From positions 474,255 to 538,254 of the forward strand of contig NZ_LMBZ01000001.1 of NCBI RefSeq assembly GCF_001439635.1: DNA of 64,000 nt, in the 5' to 3' direction. This DNA is from Solibacillus cecembensis. Its GTDB lineage: Bacteria; Bacillota; Bacilli; Bacillales_A; Planococcaceae. The notes under the pieces are model-generated. The model was not told where the DNA came from. It did no database searches and saw only the letters and a program-made list of their open reading frames with translations. The position numbers and the translations under genes are program-made. This document shows, piece by piece, positions 45,629 to 55,205 of this stretch (positions within the stretch are counted from its first letter, which is position 1; the number at the start of each line of letters is the position of its first letter).

Positions 45629-45635
45629 CTTTAAA

Positions 45636-46619
45636 TTATTGTTGCATATCCGTTATAAAAATGCGTTCGCTAATAATTTGATCATAATCATACAGTTCAA
45701 GATAAATAGACTGATTGACGAAGGTTGTGCCAGAGAAAGTCATTACGCCTGTGCCATCATCTTCAGTTGTTTTTGATTGCCACGTGTAAACAGTACCTTC
45801 TTCATTTACTAACGCAATTCTTGAATCCTCGTCTAGCGTAGAAGCACTAAAATAAACAGTAGTAGAAATAGGCGTTGTAAGGATGCGGTCAATAATGATA
45901 CTTTGTCCGTCTGGTAATTCCACATATTGACCAAGCTCTTTTATAATTGTTTGCTGCTGAACGGCTAATTGAGAGGCAGTAACTTCAAAATTCCAAGGCT
46001 CAGCAATACTTTCACCATAAGGCGGATTACTCTTTGGTGTTGATATCCGATCGTAGGAAAGCTGGATTGCTATAATTTCATCCTCTATTGGATGAACGAG
46101 TTTTACTTCATTGTATACGAGATACATACCTTTGTTTTGTTTAATGGACTGTGAGCTACCTCCTATTACCTCAACAGTTTGCCCATTAATTTCAATAGTT
46201 GGCGTTAAGTGATGACGGTATGAAAAAGTAGAGCCCTTCGCAAGTTCTAGTGTAGAGCTAATTAAAACTTTATCATAATCAACAATAATTTCATTTAAAG
46301 TTAAATCCCCAAATTCGGTTGACATTGTTATCCCAATTGAATTTTTATACGGTGCCCAGTCCACTTCATTCGGGTGATTCCAACTTTCTAAAAGCCCGGC
46401 AATCAATGGCATATTGGCAATAGACTGGTGATTAAACGCAATTAAACTAATCGCTAAAATAGCTGCTGCGGTTACCGAACGTCCGATGTTACGGTGCTTT
46501 TTTGGCAGTTGCTTTAAGACGCGATTTCGAATTGTTTGAAGCTCACTTTTTGTTAATGGCATATCTTTGCATTCAGTTAAATCCACTTCAATCTCATTAA
46601 AATCTTTATAAATGCTCAT
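45636..46619 (-). CDS. Anti-sigma factor-like DUF4179 membrane protein
   Basis: 327 aa. A cytoplasmic N-terminus of ~47 residues, one membrane helix (SVTAAAILAISLIAFN) and a large outer domain with alternating beta segments match DUF4179 proteins, which serve as anti-sigma factors in Bacilli. It begins two bases after the sigma-factor stop. It would hold the sigma factor at the membrane until a cell-envelope cue releases it. Confidence 0.85.
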   Translation of the reverse strand: MSIYKDFNEIEVDLTECKDMPLTKSELQTIRNRVLKQLPKKHRNIGRSVTAAAILAISLIAFNHQSIANMPLIAGLLESWNHPNEVDWAPYKNSIGITMSTEFGDLTLNEIIVDYDKVLISSTLELAKGSTFSYRHHLTPTIEINGQTVEVIGGSSQSIKQNKGMYLVYNEVKLVHPIEDEIIAIQLSYDRISTPKSNPPYGESIAEPWNFEVTASQLAVQQQTIIKELGQYVELPDGQSIIIDRILTTPISTTVYFSASTLDEDSRIALVNEEGTVYTWQSKTTEDDGTGVMTFSGTTFVNQSIYLELYDYDQIISERIFITDMQQ

Positions 46620-46621
46620 CG

Positions 46622-47131
46622 TTACACCTCATCCTTTAAAAATAGTGTGCGTAATTTTTTCCGACTGCGTGATAATTTATTATGCACCCAAGATTCTTTT
46701 GCCTCATATTGTGAAGCGATTGTTTTTGTTTTAGCCCCTTCAAAATAGTATTGTTTGAAGATATGTTGTTCTTGCAAAGGGAGTTGATCGAGTAGGGCTG
46801 CCCAGTCTAGTGTTGGCGTCGCTTCTTCTGCAAGCTGTTCTGGTAATTCAACCGTGGAATGCTGGCGCTGCAATTTCCGGAGTGCATCAATGGCTTTAAA
46901 TTTCGCAATGACCGCAATCCAGTTTTTAAATGTATTTTTGGTGTCGTCAAAATCATCAATATGATACCAAATTGATACAACGATATCCGCCATACACTCC
47001 TCAATTTCTTGTGGCCTGCCTGCAATATATTTACAAACAATCGACCTGAGTAATCCACCATACTGTTCGAGTAGCATCGTCACGCCGTATTCTCGTTGCT
47101 GTTGAATTGCTCGAATTATTTTTTCATCCAT
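46622..47131 (-). CDS. ECF-type sigma-70 factor
   Basis: 169 aa. Region 2 (ADIVVSIWYHIDDFDDTKNT followed by FKNWIAVIAKFKAIDALRK) and region 4 (LPLQEQHIFKQYYFEGAKTK then WVHNKLSRSRKKLRTLF) are both present, the two-domain ECF layout. An apparent self-recognised promoter lies upstream. It is operonic with the DUF4179 anti-sigma candidate. Confidence 0.9.
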   Translation of the reverse strand: MDEKIIRAIQQQREYGVTMLLEQYGGLLRSIVCKYIAGRPQEIEECMADIVVSIWYHIDDFDDTKNTFKNWIAVIAKFKAIDALRKLQRQHSTVELPEQLAEEATPTLDWAALLDQLPLQEQHIFKQYYFEGAKTKTIASQYEAKESWVHNKLSRSRKKLRTLFLKDEV

Positions 47132-47152
47132 AGCGCACCTCGTGTTTTGTTC

Positions 47153-47181
47153 TAAACGTTTTTCGCGAAATATCCGTTCAC
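47153..47181 (-). promoter_or_regulatory. Candidate ECF-type promoter of the sigma operon
   Basis: Read on the minus strand, GTGAACG (47181-47175) and CGTTTA (47158-47153) are 16 bases apart, resembling TGAAC/CGT-type ECF promoters. Autoregulation is inferred. Confidence 0.35.
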
Positions 47182-47539
47182 TGTTCTATTCGTTCTATTT
47201 GTTAAAACCTATCATAACGTGTAATAAAAAGTTTAAGAAATAAATAAAGGAGAATTTAGAAAGGCTAAATTAATAAAATCACGTCTTAGAATATTGACTA
47301 AACTTTACGAAATTAGCTCCTAATTCAGACCTACGTACGATGGTACGAAGTGATATTACCTTGTATATTAAAAATTATACGCTTTCCTTAAAAGGCACAA
47401 GTTGAAATCCTGTATATCTACTAAGTGCATGATAGTGAAAAGTCAAATATAGCAATAACGTTATTTACTAATAATTATGGGCTAATTATTTTGTTTCATA
47501 TTAATCAAAATAGCCAAATAGATACGGAGGTAATTTCAG
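47182..47539. other. Intergenic region between sigma operon and ywhD
   Basis: About 360 AT-rich bases without an ORF. Nothing recognised apart from promoter sequences presumably driving the divergent genes. Confidence 0.4.
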
Positions 47540-48061
47540 ATGAGTGAAAAAATGAATTTTACGATTATAAGCAGCGATTCTACTGATGGAGATGGCGGTT
47601 ACGGAGTAGGTTCGATTGACCTAAATAATGTCACACCGGTTATTATTGATTGTGAAAATGAACATGTATTTATCGATGTAGAAGCTTTACATGGACGAAG
47701 TAAAATCGAAAAGAAAGTTCGTTTTGCTCCTGATTTAGCTCATGCAAGTGACGATTATTACCGCTATTGGATCGTTTGGGTAGCGACTCAAATTGGTCAA
47801 AAGGGACCCTATTATGCAGGGGGTACGGCAAGTGAGGTACGTGTATCAAAAGAAGAACGTCGCATTAAAGTCGGCTATAAATCCTTGCCGGAACAAGTAA
47901 ATTATTTGGATAAGGCACTTAAAAGGAAATTTATATTGGATCATATCGATGTGAATTCGAAAAAATTGCTTCACCAGTTTTTATCTAATTTTAACAAAGA
48001 GTATTGGGAACATTCACCTGAAGAATTAAAACAACAATTAACGATTACGGAGGAGTTATAA
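47540..48061 (+). CDS. ywhD: YwhD-family protein
   Basis: 173 aa. STDGDGGYGVGSIDLNNVTP, IDVEALHGRSKIEK, GPYYAGGTASEVRV and the C-terminal EYWEHSPEELKQQL are blocks I recall from Bacillus subtilis YwhD. No transmembrane segment, no known catalytic motif; function unknown. ACGGAGG (downstream end) serves the ferredoxin gene, whose ATG overlaps the YwhD stop as TAATG, a tight coupling. Confidence 0.78.
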   Translation: MSEKMNFTIISSDSTDGDGGYGVGSIDLNNVTPVIIDCENEHVFIDVEALHGRSKIEKKVRFAPDLAHASDDYYRYWIVWVATQIGQKGPYYAGGTASEVRVSKEERRIKVGYKSLPEQVNYLDKALKRKFILDHIDVNSKKLLHQFLSNFNKEYWEHSPEELKQQLTITEEL

Positions 48062-48297
48062 TGGCTTATATAATTACAGATTTATGTAGTGATGAGAAGG
48101 CAGCAATCTGTTTAGATGTCTGCCCAGTAGATTGCATCGATTTAACGGATACACAATATGTAATCAATCCAAGCTTATGCATTGACTGTGGTGCTTGCGA
48201 ATTGGTTTGTCCAGTAGAGGCAATTTTCCATGAGGAAGATTTACCAGCTGAGCATGAGTCAGCTATCTTAATCGCAAGCAATCATTATCGAAGCTAA
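48061..48297 (+). CDS. 7Fe/4Fe-4S ferredoxin
   Basis: 78 aa. Seven or eight Cys in two clusters: C9 and C18 with CLDVCPVDC, and CIDCGACELVCPVEAI, the pattern of bacterial 2[4Fe-4S] or [3Fe-4S][4Fe-4S] ferredoxins of the FdxA type. A small cytosolic electron carrier. Start overlaps the ywhD stop, so both proteins are made together. Confidence 0.92.
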   Translation: MAYIITDLCSDEKAAICLDVCPVDCIDLTDTQYVINPSLCIDCGACELVCPVEAIFHEEDLPAEHESAILIASNHYRS

Positions 48298-48341
48298 AAA
48301 AGCGAATGCAAATTCACTACATTGTTATGAAGATAGTTAGT

Positions 48342-48396
48342 GCCCCCTTCATCTGAACCTCATTTATTGCAGGTGACGGCTAGAGGGGGATTTTTT
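48342..48396 (+). terminator. Terminator after ferredoxin gene
   Basis: GCCCCCT...AGGGGG stem followed by ATTTTTTG. Confidence 0.65.
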
Positions 48397-48672
48397 GTGG
48401 GTAATTGATTACTAAATCAGAATGCTATTCACAGAGGAAATTATTACGCTGAACTTGACGGATAAGTCTAAATACTCTTCAATTATTTACTAAAGTCAAG
48501 ATTTAAATGCTTATAGGTATAAGGTGTTATATAGAAACTTCTTTTTTCTGTGGGTTTTAATGCCGGAAATACGCAATTAGAGCGATAGGCAACGCATGGG
48601 AGTATATGCTATATTTGTATAAAATACTTACAAATCATATGGGTGTGTGGGAGAGAAAAGGGGTACATATTT
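48397..48672. other. Promoter region of the first chemotaxis receptor
   Basis: No ORF. A sigma-D-like -10, AGCGATAG, occurs at 48581-48588, but no matching -35 at the usual spacing was found. Confidence 0.35.
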
Positions 48673-50367
48673 ATGAATAAACTCTTCAATTTCAAAACGA
48701 TTCGGGCTAAGATATTAAGTGCCTTTTTTGTAATTGTCATTTTTATTTTCGGTTTTAGTACTTATAGTTATTTTTCAAATCAGCGCGTTATTACTGCGGC
48801 AGAAAATATTGTAGAAAAGGAATTACAAATACTAATAGCAAGTGAAAAGTTAGCGTCGTCTATTAGTAATCGAACATCGGCTGCGAAAAGCTATGTATTA
48901 ACAGGAAACGTAGCTTATAAAGAAGCATTTCAACAATATATTGAAATTGCAGAAGCAAATAGTGCTATATTAAGTGAGTTAGGGACAGATGAAAATTTAG
49001 AAAGTCTCGTTGCAATGGCTAGACAATGGCGAGAAGATATACAGACGAAAGTATTTGGTGAATATGATAAAGGCAACAAGGAAATTGCCAGTCAATATTT
49101 AAGGGGTACAGATGTTGTAGCGGGAGAAATAATAAAGGGTTATGAGGAAATGGCAGCTAAACAAGAACAAGCGATTAATCAACTAGGCAATGAAATGATT
49201 GCACAATCGAAAGTGACAATGTATTTAGGAGCAGCCATAGGTTCGATCATCACAATACTTGCAATTATTATAGCCTTTGTAACAGCACGTATCATTACAA
49301 ATCCGATTAAAGAAGTTGTGCAAAAAATTACAGCGATGGCAGACGGGGACATGAGTCAGCCTCCACTAGTACAAAAAACAAGGGATGAAATTGGGTTGCT
49401 TGTGCAATCAGCGAATAGTATGAATATAAAGCTACATGGTGTGTTAAGCTCGATTCATGATGTTTCTGGAAATGTAGCAGCAAGTAGTGAAGAGCTCGCA
49501 CAATCAGCTCTTGAGGTGAAAGTCGGTGCGGAACAAATTGCGATGACGATGACGGATTTAGCAGAAGGTTCTGAAACGCAGGCAAGTAGCGCTGGTGATT
49601 TAGCACAAATGATGGAAACCTTTAAAATGAATGTTCAGCAAGCAACGGATGAAGGTACAAAAATGGCGCATCATTCAGAAGAAGTTTTACATTTAACAGA
49701 AACAGGGCAAGGATTGATGGATGCATCGACGCAGCAAATGGTTACAATTGACCGAATTGTACAAAAAGCAGTGGTCAAGGTTGAAGGGTTAAATAGTCAA
49801 TCGCAAGAAATTTCAAAATTGGTTGTTGTCATTGATGGCATTGCCAACCAAACGAATTTACTCGCACTAAATGCAGCAATTGAAGCAGCACGAGCGGGCG
49901 AACAAGGAAAAGGCTTTGCGGTTGTAGCGGATGAAGTACGTAAACTGGCCGAGCAAGTTTCTCTTTCTGTAACGGATATTTCTTCAATTGTAACACGCAT
50001 TCAAAGCGAAACAATGAATGTCACAACGTCACTACAAACCGGTTATGATGAAGTGAAAAAAGGGACAGCGCAAATTACAGATACAGGCGAAACCTTTGAT
50101 AATATTGCAAAAGCTGTGAATTATATGTCAACGAATATTCAAGGCATCACGGAAAATTTACAAGGTATTGCTACGACAACGGATCAAATTAATCGTTCAA
50201 TCGATGGAATTGCAGCAATCACGCAGGAATCTGCGGCTGGTATTGAACAAACGACTGCAACTGTTGAAGAAACAGCGGGAACGATGGAAGAAATCGCGAA
50301 CAGCACAGAGCAATTAGCGACAGTAGCAGAAAATTTAAATACGCAGGTACAGCAATTTAAGCTGTAA
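48673..50367 (+). CDS. Methyl-accepting chemotaxis protein (1)
   Basis: 564 aa. Membrane helix 1 (about 12-33), extracellular helical sensory domain (~35-185; CHASE3/4HB-like), helix 2 (~190-213), HAMP (~214-266), then the signalling coiled coil with the conserved tip [23 protein letters not shown] at 48673 follows AAAAGGGG. Its signalling half is nearly identical to that of the next gene while the sensory half differs, consistent with tandem duplication and new ligand use. Confidence 0.94.
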   Translation: MNKLFNFKTIRAKILSAFFVIVIFIFGFSTYSYFSNQRVITAAENIVEKELQILIASEKLASSISNRTSAAKSYVLTGNVAYKEAFQQYIEIAEANSAILSELGTDENLESLVAMARQWREDIQTKVFGEYDKGNKEIASQYLRGTDVVAGEIIKGYEEMAAKQEQAINQLGNEMIAQSKVTMYLGAAIGSIITILAIIIAFVTARIITNPIKEVVQKITAMADGDMSQPPLVQKTRDEIGLLVQSANSMNIKLHGVLSSIHDVSGNVAASSEELAQSALEVKVGAEQIAMTMTDLAEGSETQASSAGDLAQMMETFKMNVQQATDEGTKMAHHSEEVLHLTETGQGLMDASTQQMVTIDRIVQKAVVKVEGLNSQSQEISKLVVVIDGIANQTNLLALNAAIEAARAGEQGKGFAVVADEVRKLAEQVSLSVTDISSIVTRIQSETMNVTTSLQTGYDEVKKGTAQITDTGETFDNIAKAVNYMSTNIQGITENLQGIATTTDQINRSIDGIAAITQESAAGIEQTTATVEETAGTMEEIANSTEQLATVAENLNTQVQQFKL

Positions 50368-50376
50368 AAATAGAGG

Positions 50377-50419
50377 AGTCTTCATAGGTATGTGCATGTG
50401 CACACTATGGAGGCTTTTT
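50377..50419 (+). terminator. Terminator after receptor 1
   Basis: AGTCTTCATAG pairs with CTATGGAGGCT (G-U allowed), followed by five T. Confidence 0.75.
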
Positions 50420-50723
50420 CAATTTTGTAAGACAAGAGAATAAACGCTGTTCTACAATTTAAACAAGTTGGGTAAATAATTCCTAAGGTTTACAAAATGT
50501 GCCACGATAATGTAGTAAAGACACTAAATAACGATGAAATTTTGCTGGAATAGTATAAAATACTCTCGTTATAGATAGGAAAGTCACGAATTGGTTGTTA
50601 GTACTGATGAATATTGCTTAATTGTTTTATAATTTTTAATAGGCGATATTAAGGAGTTATGCTATATTTGAATACGGTCAATATGATGTTATAGGTATAT
50701 GGAAAAGAGAGGAATACATAATT
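50420..50723. other. Promoter region of the second chemotaxis receptor
   Basis: No ORF. GGCGATAT at 50642-50649 resembles the sigma-D -10 (GCCGATAT); no good TAAA at the standard 15-base spacing, so this is tentative. Confidence 0.35.
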
Positions 50724-52418
50724 ATGATGAAAAAATTTCACTTCAAATCAATTCGTGCAAGGCTATTAACTGCATTTGTATTTCTCACTGTTTATTTTGC
50801 TGGCTTTAGTATTTACAATTACATTGCAAATGAGCGCGTAATATCTTCAGGAGAAAATATTGTACAAAGAGAATTACAACTTTTAACAGCTAGTGAAAAA
50901 TTGGCATCATCCGTTAGTGTTCGAACATCAGCTACGAAAAGCTATGTGCTGACAGGAAATAATGCCTACAAAGAGTCATTTCAACAAAGTATAGAAATTG
51001 CTGAAGCCAATATAGCAATTTTGAACGAGTTTGGTACAGATGAAAAACTGACAGGACTTGTTGAAAAGGCAAGAGAATGGCGAGAAAATGTACAAATGCA
51101 AGTATTTGATGAATATGATAAAGGCAATAAAGAGCTTGCCATTGAAAACTTGAAATCGTCGGATTTAATGGCAGGGGAAGTAATGCAGGGATACGAAGAA
51201 ATCGCACTTGCTCAAGAAGAGTCGATTAATAAGTTGGGTAATGAAATGATTGCGCAATCGAAGCTGACGATGAAAATAGGGGTAATTGTTAGTGTGATTA
51301 CAATAATACTTTCAATGGTAACAGCCTTTATTGTGGCGCGTATTATTGCGGATCCGATTAAGTTGGTTGTACAAAAATTGGCGGCTATGGCAGAGGGCGA
51401 TTTGAATCAACCCCCATTAATACAAAAATCGCAGGATGAAGTTGGAATACTTATGAAGTCGGCAAACACTGTGAATGCTAAGCTACATAGCGTATTGAGC
51501 TCGATTCATGAAGTTTCTGGTAATGTTGCGGCAAGTAGTGAGGAGCTCGCACAATCCGCTCTTGGCGTGAAGGATGGTTCGGGACAAATCGCCATGACAA
51601 TGACGGACTTAGCAGAAGGCTCGGAATCTCAAGCAAGTAGTGCAAGTGATTTAGCACATATGATGGAAACTTTCAAAGAGAATATTCAACAAGCAACGGA
51701 TGAAGGAACAACAATGGTTAAGCATTCACGAGAAGTGTTACAATTAACGGAAACGGGTCAAGGGCTAATGAATGCATCCACACAGCAAATGATTACAATT
51801 GATCGAATTGTACAAGAAGCTGTGTCTAAAGTTGAAGGATTAAATAGTCAATCCCAAGAAATTTCAAAATTAGTCGTTGTCATTGATGGTATTGCCAACC
51901 AAACGAACTTACTCGCACTAAATGCAGCAATTGAAGCGGCAAGAGCGGGTGAACAAGGAAAAGGTTTCGCAGTTGTAGCAGATGAAGTACGAAAGCTAGC
52001 CGAGCAAGTTTCTCTATCGGTTACAGATATTTCATCCATCGTAACACGTATTCAAAGCGAAACAACGAATGTCACAACGTCACTGCAAACAGGTTATGAC
52101 GAAGTGAAAAAGGGAACAGCACAAATCACGGATACAGGAGAAACGTTTGATAATATCGCGGATTCTGTGACTCGTATGTCGATGAATATTCAAGGTGTCA
52201 CTGAAAATCTGCAAGGTATTGCCACGACAACGGAGCATATTACTCGCTCAATTGACGAAATTGCTGCCATCACGCAGGAATCTGCAGCCGGTGTCGAACA
52301 AACGACTGCAACGATTGAAGAAACAGTCGGAACAATGGAAGAAATCGCTACTAGTTCGGAGCAATTAGCTATAGCAGCTGAAGATTTAAATAGTCAAATA
52401 CAGCAATTTAAGCTGTAG
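50724..52418 (+). CDS. Methyl-accepting chemotaxis protein (2)
   Basis: 564 aa, the same length and domain order as the preceding receptor: helix 1, outer helical domain, helix 2 (~190-212), HAMP and signalling domain with [20 protein letters not shown]. The cytoplasmic part differs from receptor 1 at few positions, while the outer domain and helix 2 differ more. AGAGAGGAA before the double ATG at 50724. Confidence 0.94.
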   Translation: MMKKFHFKSIRARLLTAFVFLTVYFAGFSIYNYIANERVISSGENIVQRELQLLTASEKLASSVSVRTSATKSYVLTGNNAYKESFQQSIEIAEANIAILNEFGTDEKLTGLVEKAREWRENVQMQVFDEYDKGNKELAIENLKSSDLMAGEVMQGYEEIALAQEESINKLGNEMIAQSKLTMKIGVIVSVITIILSMVTAFIVARIIADPIKLVVQKLAAMAEGDLNQPPLIQKSQDEVGILMKSANTVNAKLHSVLSSIHEVSGNVAASSEELAQSALGVKDGSGQIAMTMTDLAEGSESQASSASDLAHMMETFKENIQQATDEGTTMVKHSREVLQLTETGQGLMNASTQQMITIDRIVQEAVSKVEGLNSQSQEISKLVVVIDGIANQTNLLALNAAIEAARAGEQGKGFAVVADEVRKLAEQVSLSVTDISSIVTRIQSETTNVTTSLQTGYDEVKKGTAQITDTGETFDNIADSVTRMSMNIQGVTENLQGIATTTEHITRSIDEIAAITQESAAGVEQTTATIEETVGTMEEIATSSEQLAIAAEDLNSQIQQFKL

Positions 52419-52426
52419 AAATAGGG

Positions 52427-52470
52427 AAGTCTTCATAGGCGTGCATTTGCACGCCTATGAAGACTTTTTT
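52427..52470 (+). terminator. Strong terminator after receptor 2
   Basis: AAGTCTTCATAGGCGTGC with GCACGCCTATGAAGACTT is a perfect 18-bp stem around ATTT, followed by a T-run. Sequence is related to the terminator after receptor 1. Confidence 0.92.
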
Positions 52471-52901
52471 CTCTTTTAGATAGGTATGGAGCATGTCTTA
52501 TGGTTAAAATAATCTAAGTCTATTATTATGACATACTAACCGATTGTTCATAATAATAGAAGAACGGTACTGTGTGCACAGTAATATTGGTTGAAACTCC
52601 GCATCTGTTTTGGTTATTGTTAGTTTGTTGTCACGTAGTAATTTCACAAATGGTGTAACACTTTTTAGTTCGTGGACATATTATACAGAATGACTAAAAG
52701 TAGAGCTTCGAAGTGGTCATAATATAAGACTTTAACTATTAGTTTTTATGATTGAGCGACATGTGAATAATACATTTGCTTGATGTTTAGATCTGAATTT
52801 TTTTGATGGAATCGTATTTATTAATACAAATTCAACGGATGGAACTAAAGTAATAATAATTCATTGGACTAAACAATAAATAGTGTGAAGGGTTGAGTAA
52901 T
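52467..52901. other. Intergenic region, no gene seen
   Basis: About 430 bases. A short inverted repeat TACTGTG-TG-CACAGTA lies at 52568-52583. Otherwise nothing recognised. Confidence 0.4.
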
Positions 52902-53429
52902 GTGGTAGTAAACTGGCATGAAGAATTTATATTTAACTTGGCAAGTCTTGTCCGTCCAAAGGTATATGTGGAGTTAGGAATACAGCATTGTAAGCTTTTT
53001 AATCAAATAATCCCAGTGGCTGAACGCTTGATAGGAGTAGATATTACCCCTAGTGCAGGCAATTATATGACAAAATCAGAGAATGTCCAATTTTTTAATG
53101 GTACCACACAGGAATTTGCTAAAGAATTAAAGATTCACCCTCTACAAATTGATATGTTATTCATCGATGCAGATCATTCTAAAGAGGCAGTATTGCAAGA
53201 TTTTAAGGAGTTTTTCCCATTCGTTTCCTCACATGGCATAATTTTATTGCATGATACGCATCCTGAAAATGAGAGTATGATGCACCCATCTTTGTGTGAG
53301 ACTGCCTACCAAGCAGTTGAAGAATTATCAAAGGAAACAGAATTATATGAAATGATGACGATCCCAATTTCGCCAGGATTAACGATTTGTAGAAAACGCC
53401 AGGCACAATTATCGTGGCATGAAAAGTAA
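52902..53429 (+). CDS. Class I SAM-dependent methyltransferase-like protein
   Basis: About 175 aa. VYVELGIQHCKLFNQIIPVA is the first SAM-binding segment (Glu-x-Gly), IGVDITPS the second-strand acidic residue, and DMLFIDADHSKEAV the family-24-type metal/His block. The target is unknown. GTG at 52902 has AAGGG at an ideal distance; the TTG nine bases earlier abuts the ribosome site. Single gene. Confidence 0.75.
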   Translation: MVVNWHEEFIFNLASLVRPKVYVELGIQHCKLFNQIIPVAERLIGVDITPSAGNYMTKSENVQFFNGTTQEFAKELKIHPLQIDMLFIDADHSKEAVLQDFKEFFPFVSSHGIILLHDTHPENESMMHPSLCETAYQAVEELSKETELYEMMTIPISPGLTICRKRQAQLSWHEK

Positions 53430-53495
53430 ATAATTATAGAGTAGGTGTCCATACTGCTTTAGTATCATCAAATGTGGATCAAAGGAATTAATAGG

Positions 53496-53530
53496 TTTAG
53501 CACCATCAGCAAGTGAAGGTGCTAAAAGCA
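53496..53530 (-). terminator. Terminator hairpin after the lysE-type gene
   Basis: TTTAGCACC and GGTGCTAAA pair around 13 bases just beyond the minus-strand gene end. Confidence 0.55.
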
Positions 53531-53555
53531 ATCACTCTATTTTTCCTCAAACACG

Positions 53556-54188
53556 CTAAATGGCTGTTTTTACTCCAAATCCTATTAACATTACGCCAGT
53601 AGACTTTTGGAAGATTGTTTGGAACTTAGGTTTATTCAGCCACTTCTTCAGATGATCTATTAGATAAACCAACACCATAAACCATCCTACTGCAATTAAA
53701 GTGAGGATAATGCCTAACACAATCAATTGTTGGTTTGTATTTTCATTTAGATTAATGAATTGGGGCATAAATGTGATGTAAACTAAAATTGTCTTAGGGT
53801 TAAGAATGTTACTTATGGCTCCTTGGAAGTATGATTCTGTATTATGATGATGCGCACGGACGTCGGTGGAAGGCTGGCTTTCTTCATGAACTGCTTCCAA
53901 TGAAAGAGTACTCTTCGCGAAAAATGCCCTTACACCCAAGTACAGCAAATAGGCAGCTCCCATATACTTGATCGTATTAAAAAGAAATAGGGACTGGGCG
54001 ATAATAACTGATAAACCAAAGATGGCAATAATAGTCCAAAAAGTAAGTCCTGTCGCCATGCCAAGTATCGTGAAACGTCCAGCTTTTGCTCCGTGGCTAA
54101 GCGTATTTTTCATAATAAGTACCGTATCTGTACCAGGCAACATAGACATCATAAGGGCCATTAACATATATGCTAGTAGGTTATCCAT
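53556..54188 (-). CDS. LysE-family amino-acid exporter
   Basis: 210 aa with six hydrophobic helices. MALMMSMLPGTDTVLIMKNT followed by GAKAGRFTILGMATG and a YLLYLGVRAF region is the LysE/RhtB signature. Start ATG overlaps the stop of the AraC gene as TGATG. It probably exports an amino acid or derivative under control of the neighbouring AraC regulator. Confidence 0.9.
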   Translation of the reverse strand: MDNLLAYMLMALMMSMLPGTDTVLIMKNTLSHGAKAGRFTILGMATGLTFWTIIAIFGLSVIIAQSLFLFNTIKYMGAAYLLYLGVRAFFAKSTLSLEAVHEESQPSTDVRAHHHNTESYFQGAISNILNPKTILVYITFMPQFINLNENTNQQLIVLGIILTLIAVGWFMVLVYLIDHLKKWLNKPKFQTIFQKSTGVMLIGFGVKTAI

Positions 54189-55015
54189 CAGTTTGCTCCT
54201 TCATTTTCAAAAATTTTCATATACTGTTTTGGTGTTAACCCAACCTGTCTTTTAAAGAATTTAGTCAAGTGACTTTGATCACTAAAGCCAGTTAAAAAAG
54301 TTACTTCAATAGGTTTTATACCTTGTTCCAATAGCTTTTTTGCATGATTTATTCGAATGGTTTCCAAGTAGCTATTAGGCGAGATGCCCATTTTCTTTGT
54401 AAAGGTTCTTAGTAGGTGGTATTTGCTCCAACCTGTTAAGTTACTTAAATCATTTAGCGTAATTGTCTTTGTATAGTTCGCTTCTATATAAGTACATACA
54501 GCTTTGATTTCATGAGTACTTTCAGAAGCCGGTGGGAGAGTTGCTAGGTCAGAGTAGTTCTGAATAAGCTCTACTAATAAGTACAAAAAGAGTTCTTCCT
54601 TCTTCAGCTCACTCTCATCCTGCGAAATTTTCAAATGTAACTCTCTTAAAATATCTACAAGCTCGCTATGATATAAAACATTTTGGTTGAAATTTGGTAG
54701 GCATTCGTTTCCACTGATTTCTAAAACCAGCTTTTTCATGATCTCAGGTGTTACATTGATGCAACGATAATCGAGTGTTTTGCCATCTATTTGCTCACAA
54801 CTGTGTGTATCATAAGGGTTAAATAACAGTAAATCTCCAGGATTAATAATGTATTCTTCCCCTTTACAAACTAATGATCGTTGACCTTCTTCAATAAATC
54901 CAATCACATAATATTCATGGAAATGGGAAGGAAACTTTTGCATGATTCCTTTAAATCGATAAGCTTCGATATTTAAATCAGAATCAAGATAAACCGTTCG
55001 AATTTCATTTAACAT
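54188..55015 (-). CDS. AraC-family transcriptional regulator
   Basis: About 275 aa. N-terminal cupin-like sensory fold (FPSHFHEYYVIGFIEEGQRS with PGDLLLFNPYDTHSCEQ), C-terminal double HTH (LNDLSNLTGWSKYHLLRTFT then FLTGFSDQSHLTKFFKRQVG followed by TPKQY). ATG at 55015 with GAGGGGGG upstream. Translationally coupled to the LysE-type exporter, so it is likely its dedicated activator responding to the exported amino acid. Confidence 0.92.
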   Translation of the reverse strand: MLNEIRTVYLDSDLNIEAYRFKGIMQKFPSHFHEYYVIGFIEEGQRSLVCKGEEYIINPGDLLLFNPYDTHSCEQIDGKTLDYRCINVTPEIMKKLVLEISGNECLPNFNQNVLYHSELVDILRELHLKISQDESELKKEELFLYLLVELIQNYSDLATLPPASESTHEIKAVCTYIEANYTKTITLNDLSNLTGWSKYHLLRTFTKKMGISPNSYLETIRINHAKKLLEQGIKPIEVTFLTGFSDQSHLTKFFKRQVGLTPKQYMKIFENEGAN

Positions 55016-55151
55016 TTGGATCCCCCCTCGTAAAGCCAACTTTAGAATATCATTTATGATAAAGCATTTCTTGTACGATATTGCGCATTAATTATTTGGA
55101 AATGGAAAGTTATATACTAATTATAATGGAGATAAAATGATTAAGTTAGTA

Positions 55152-55196
55152 AAAAAAAAGGGCGGATTCTACATATTACGTAGAACCAGCCCTGTT
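55152..55196 (-). terminator. Terminator of the GH18-SLH gene
   Basis: On the minus strand GGGCTGGTTCTAC pairs with GTAGAATCCGCCC, followed by nine T. Confidence 0.9.
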
Positions 55197-55205
55197 TTCA
55201 TTTTA

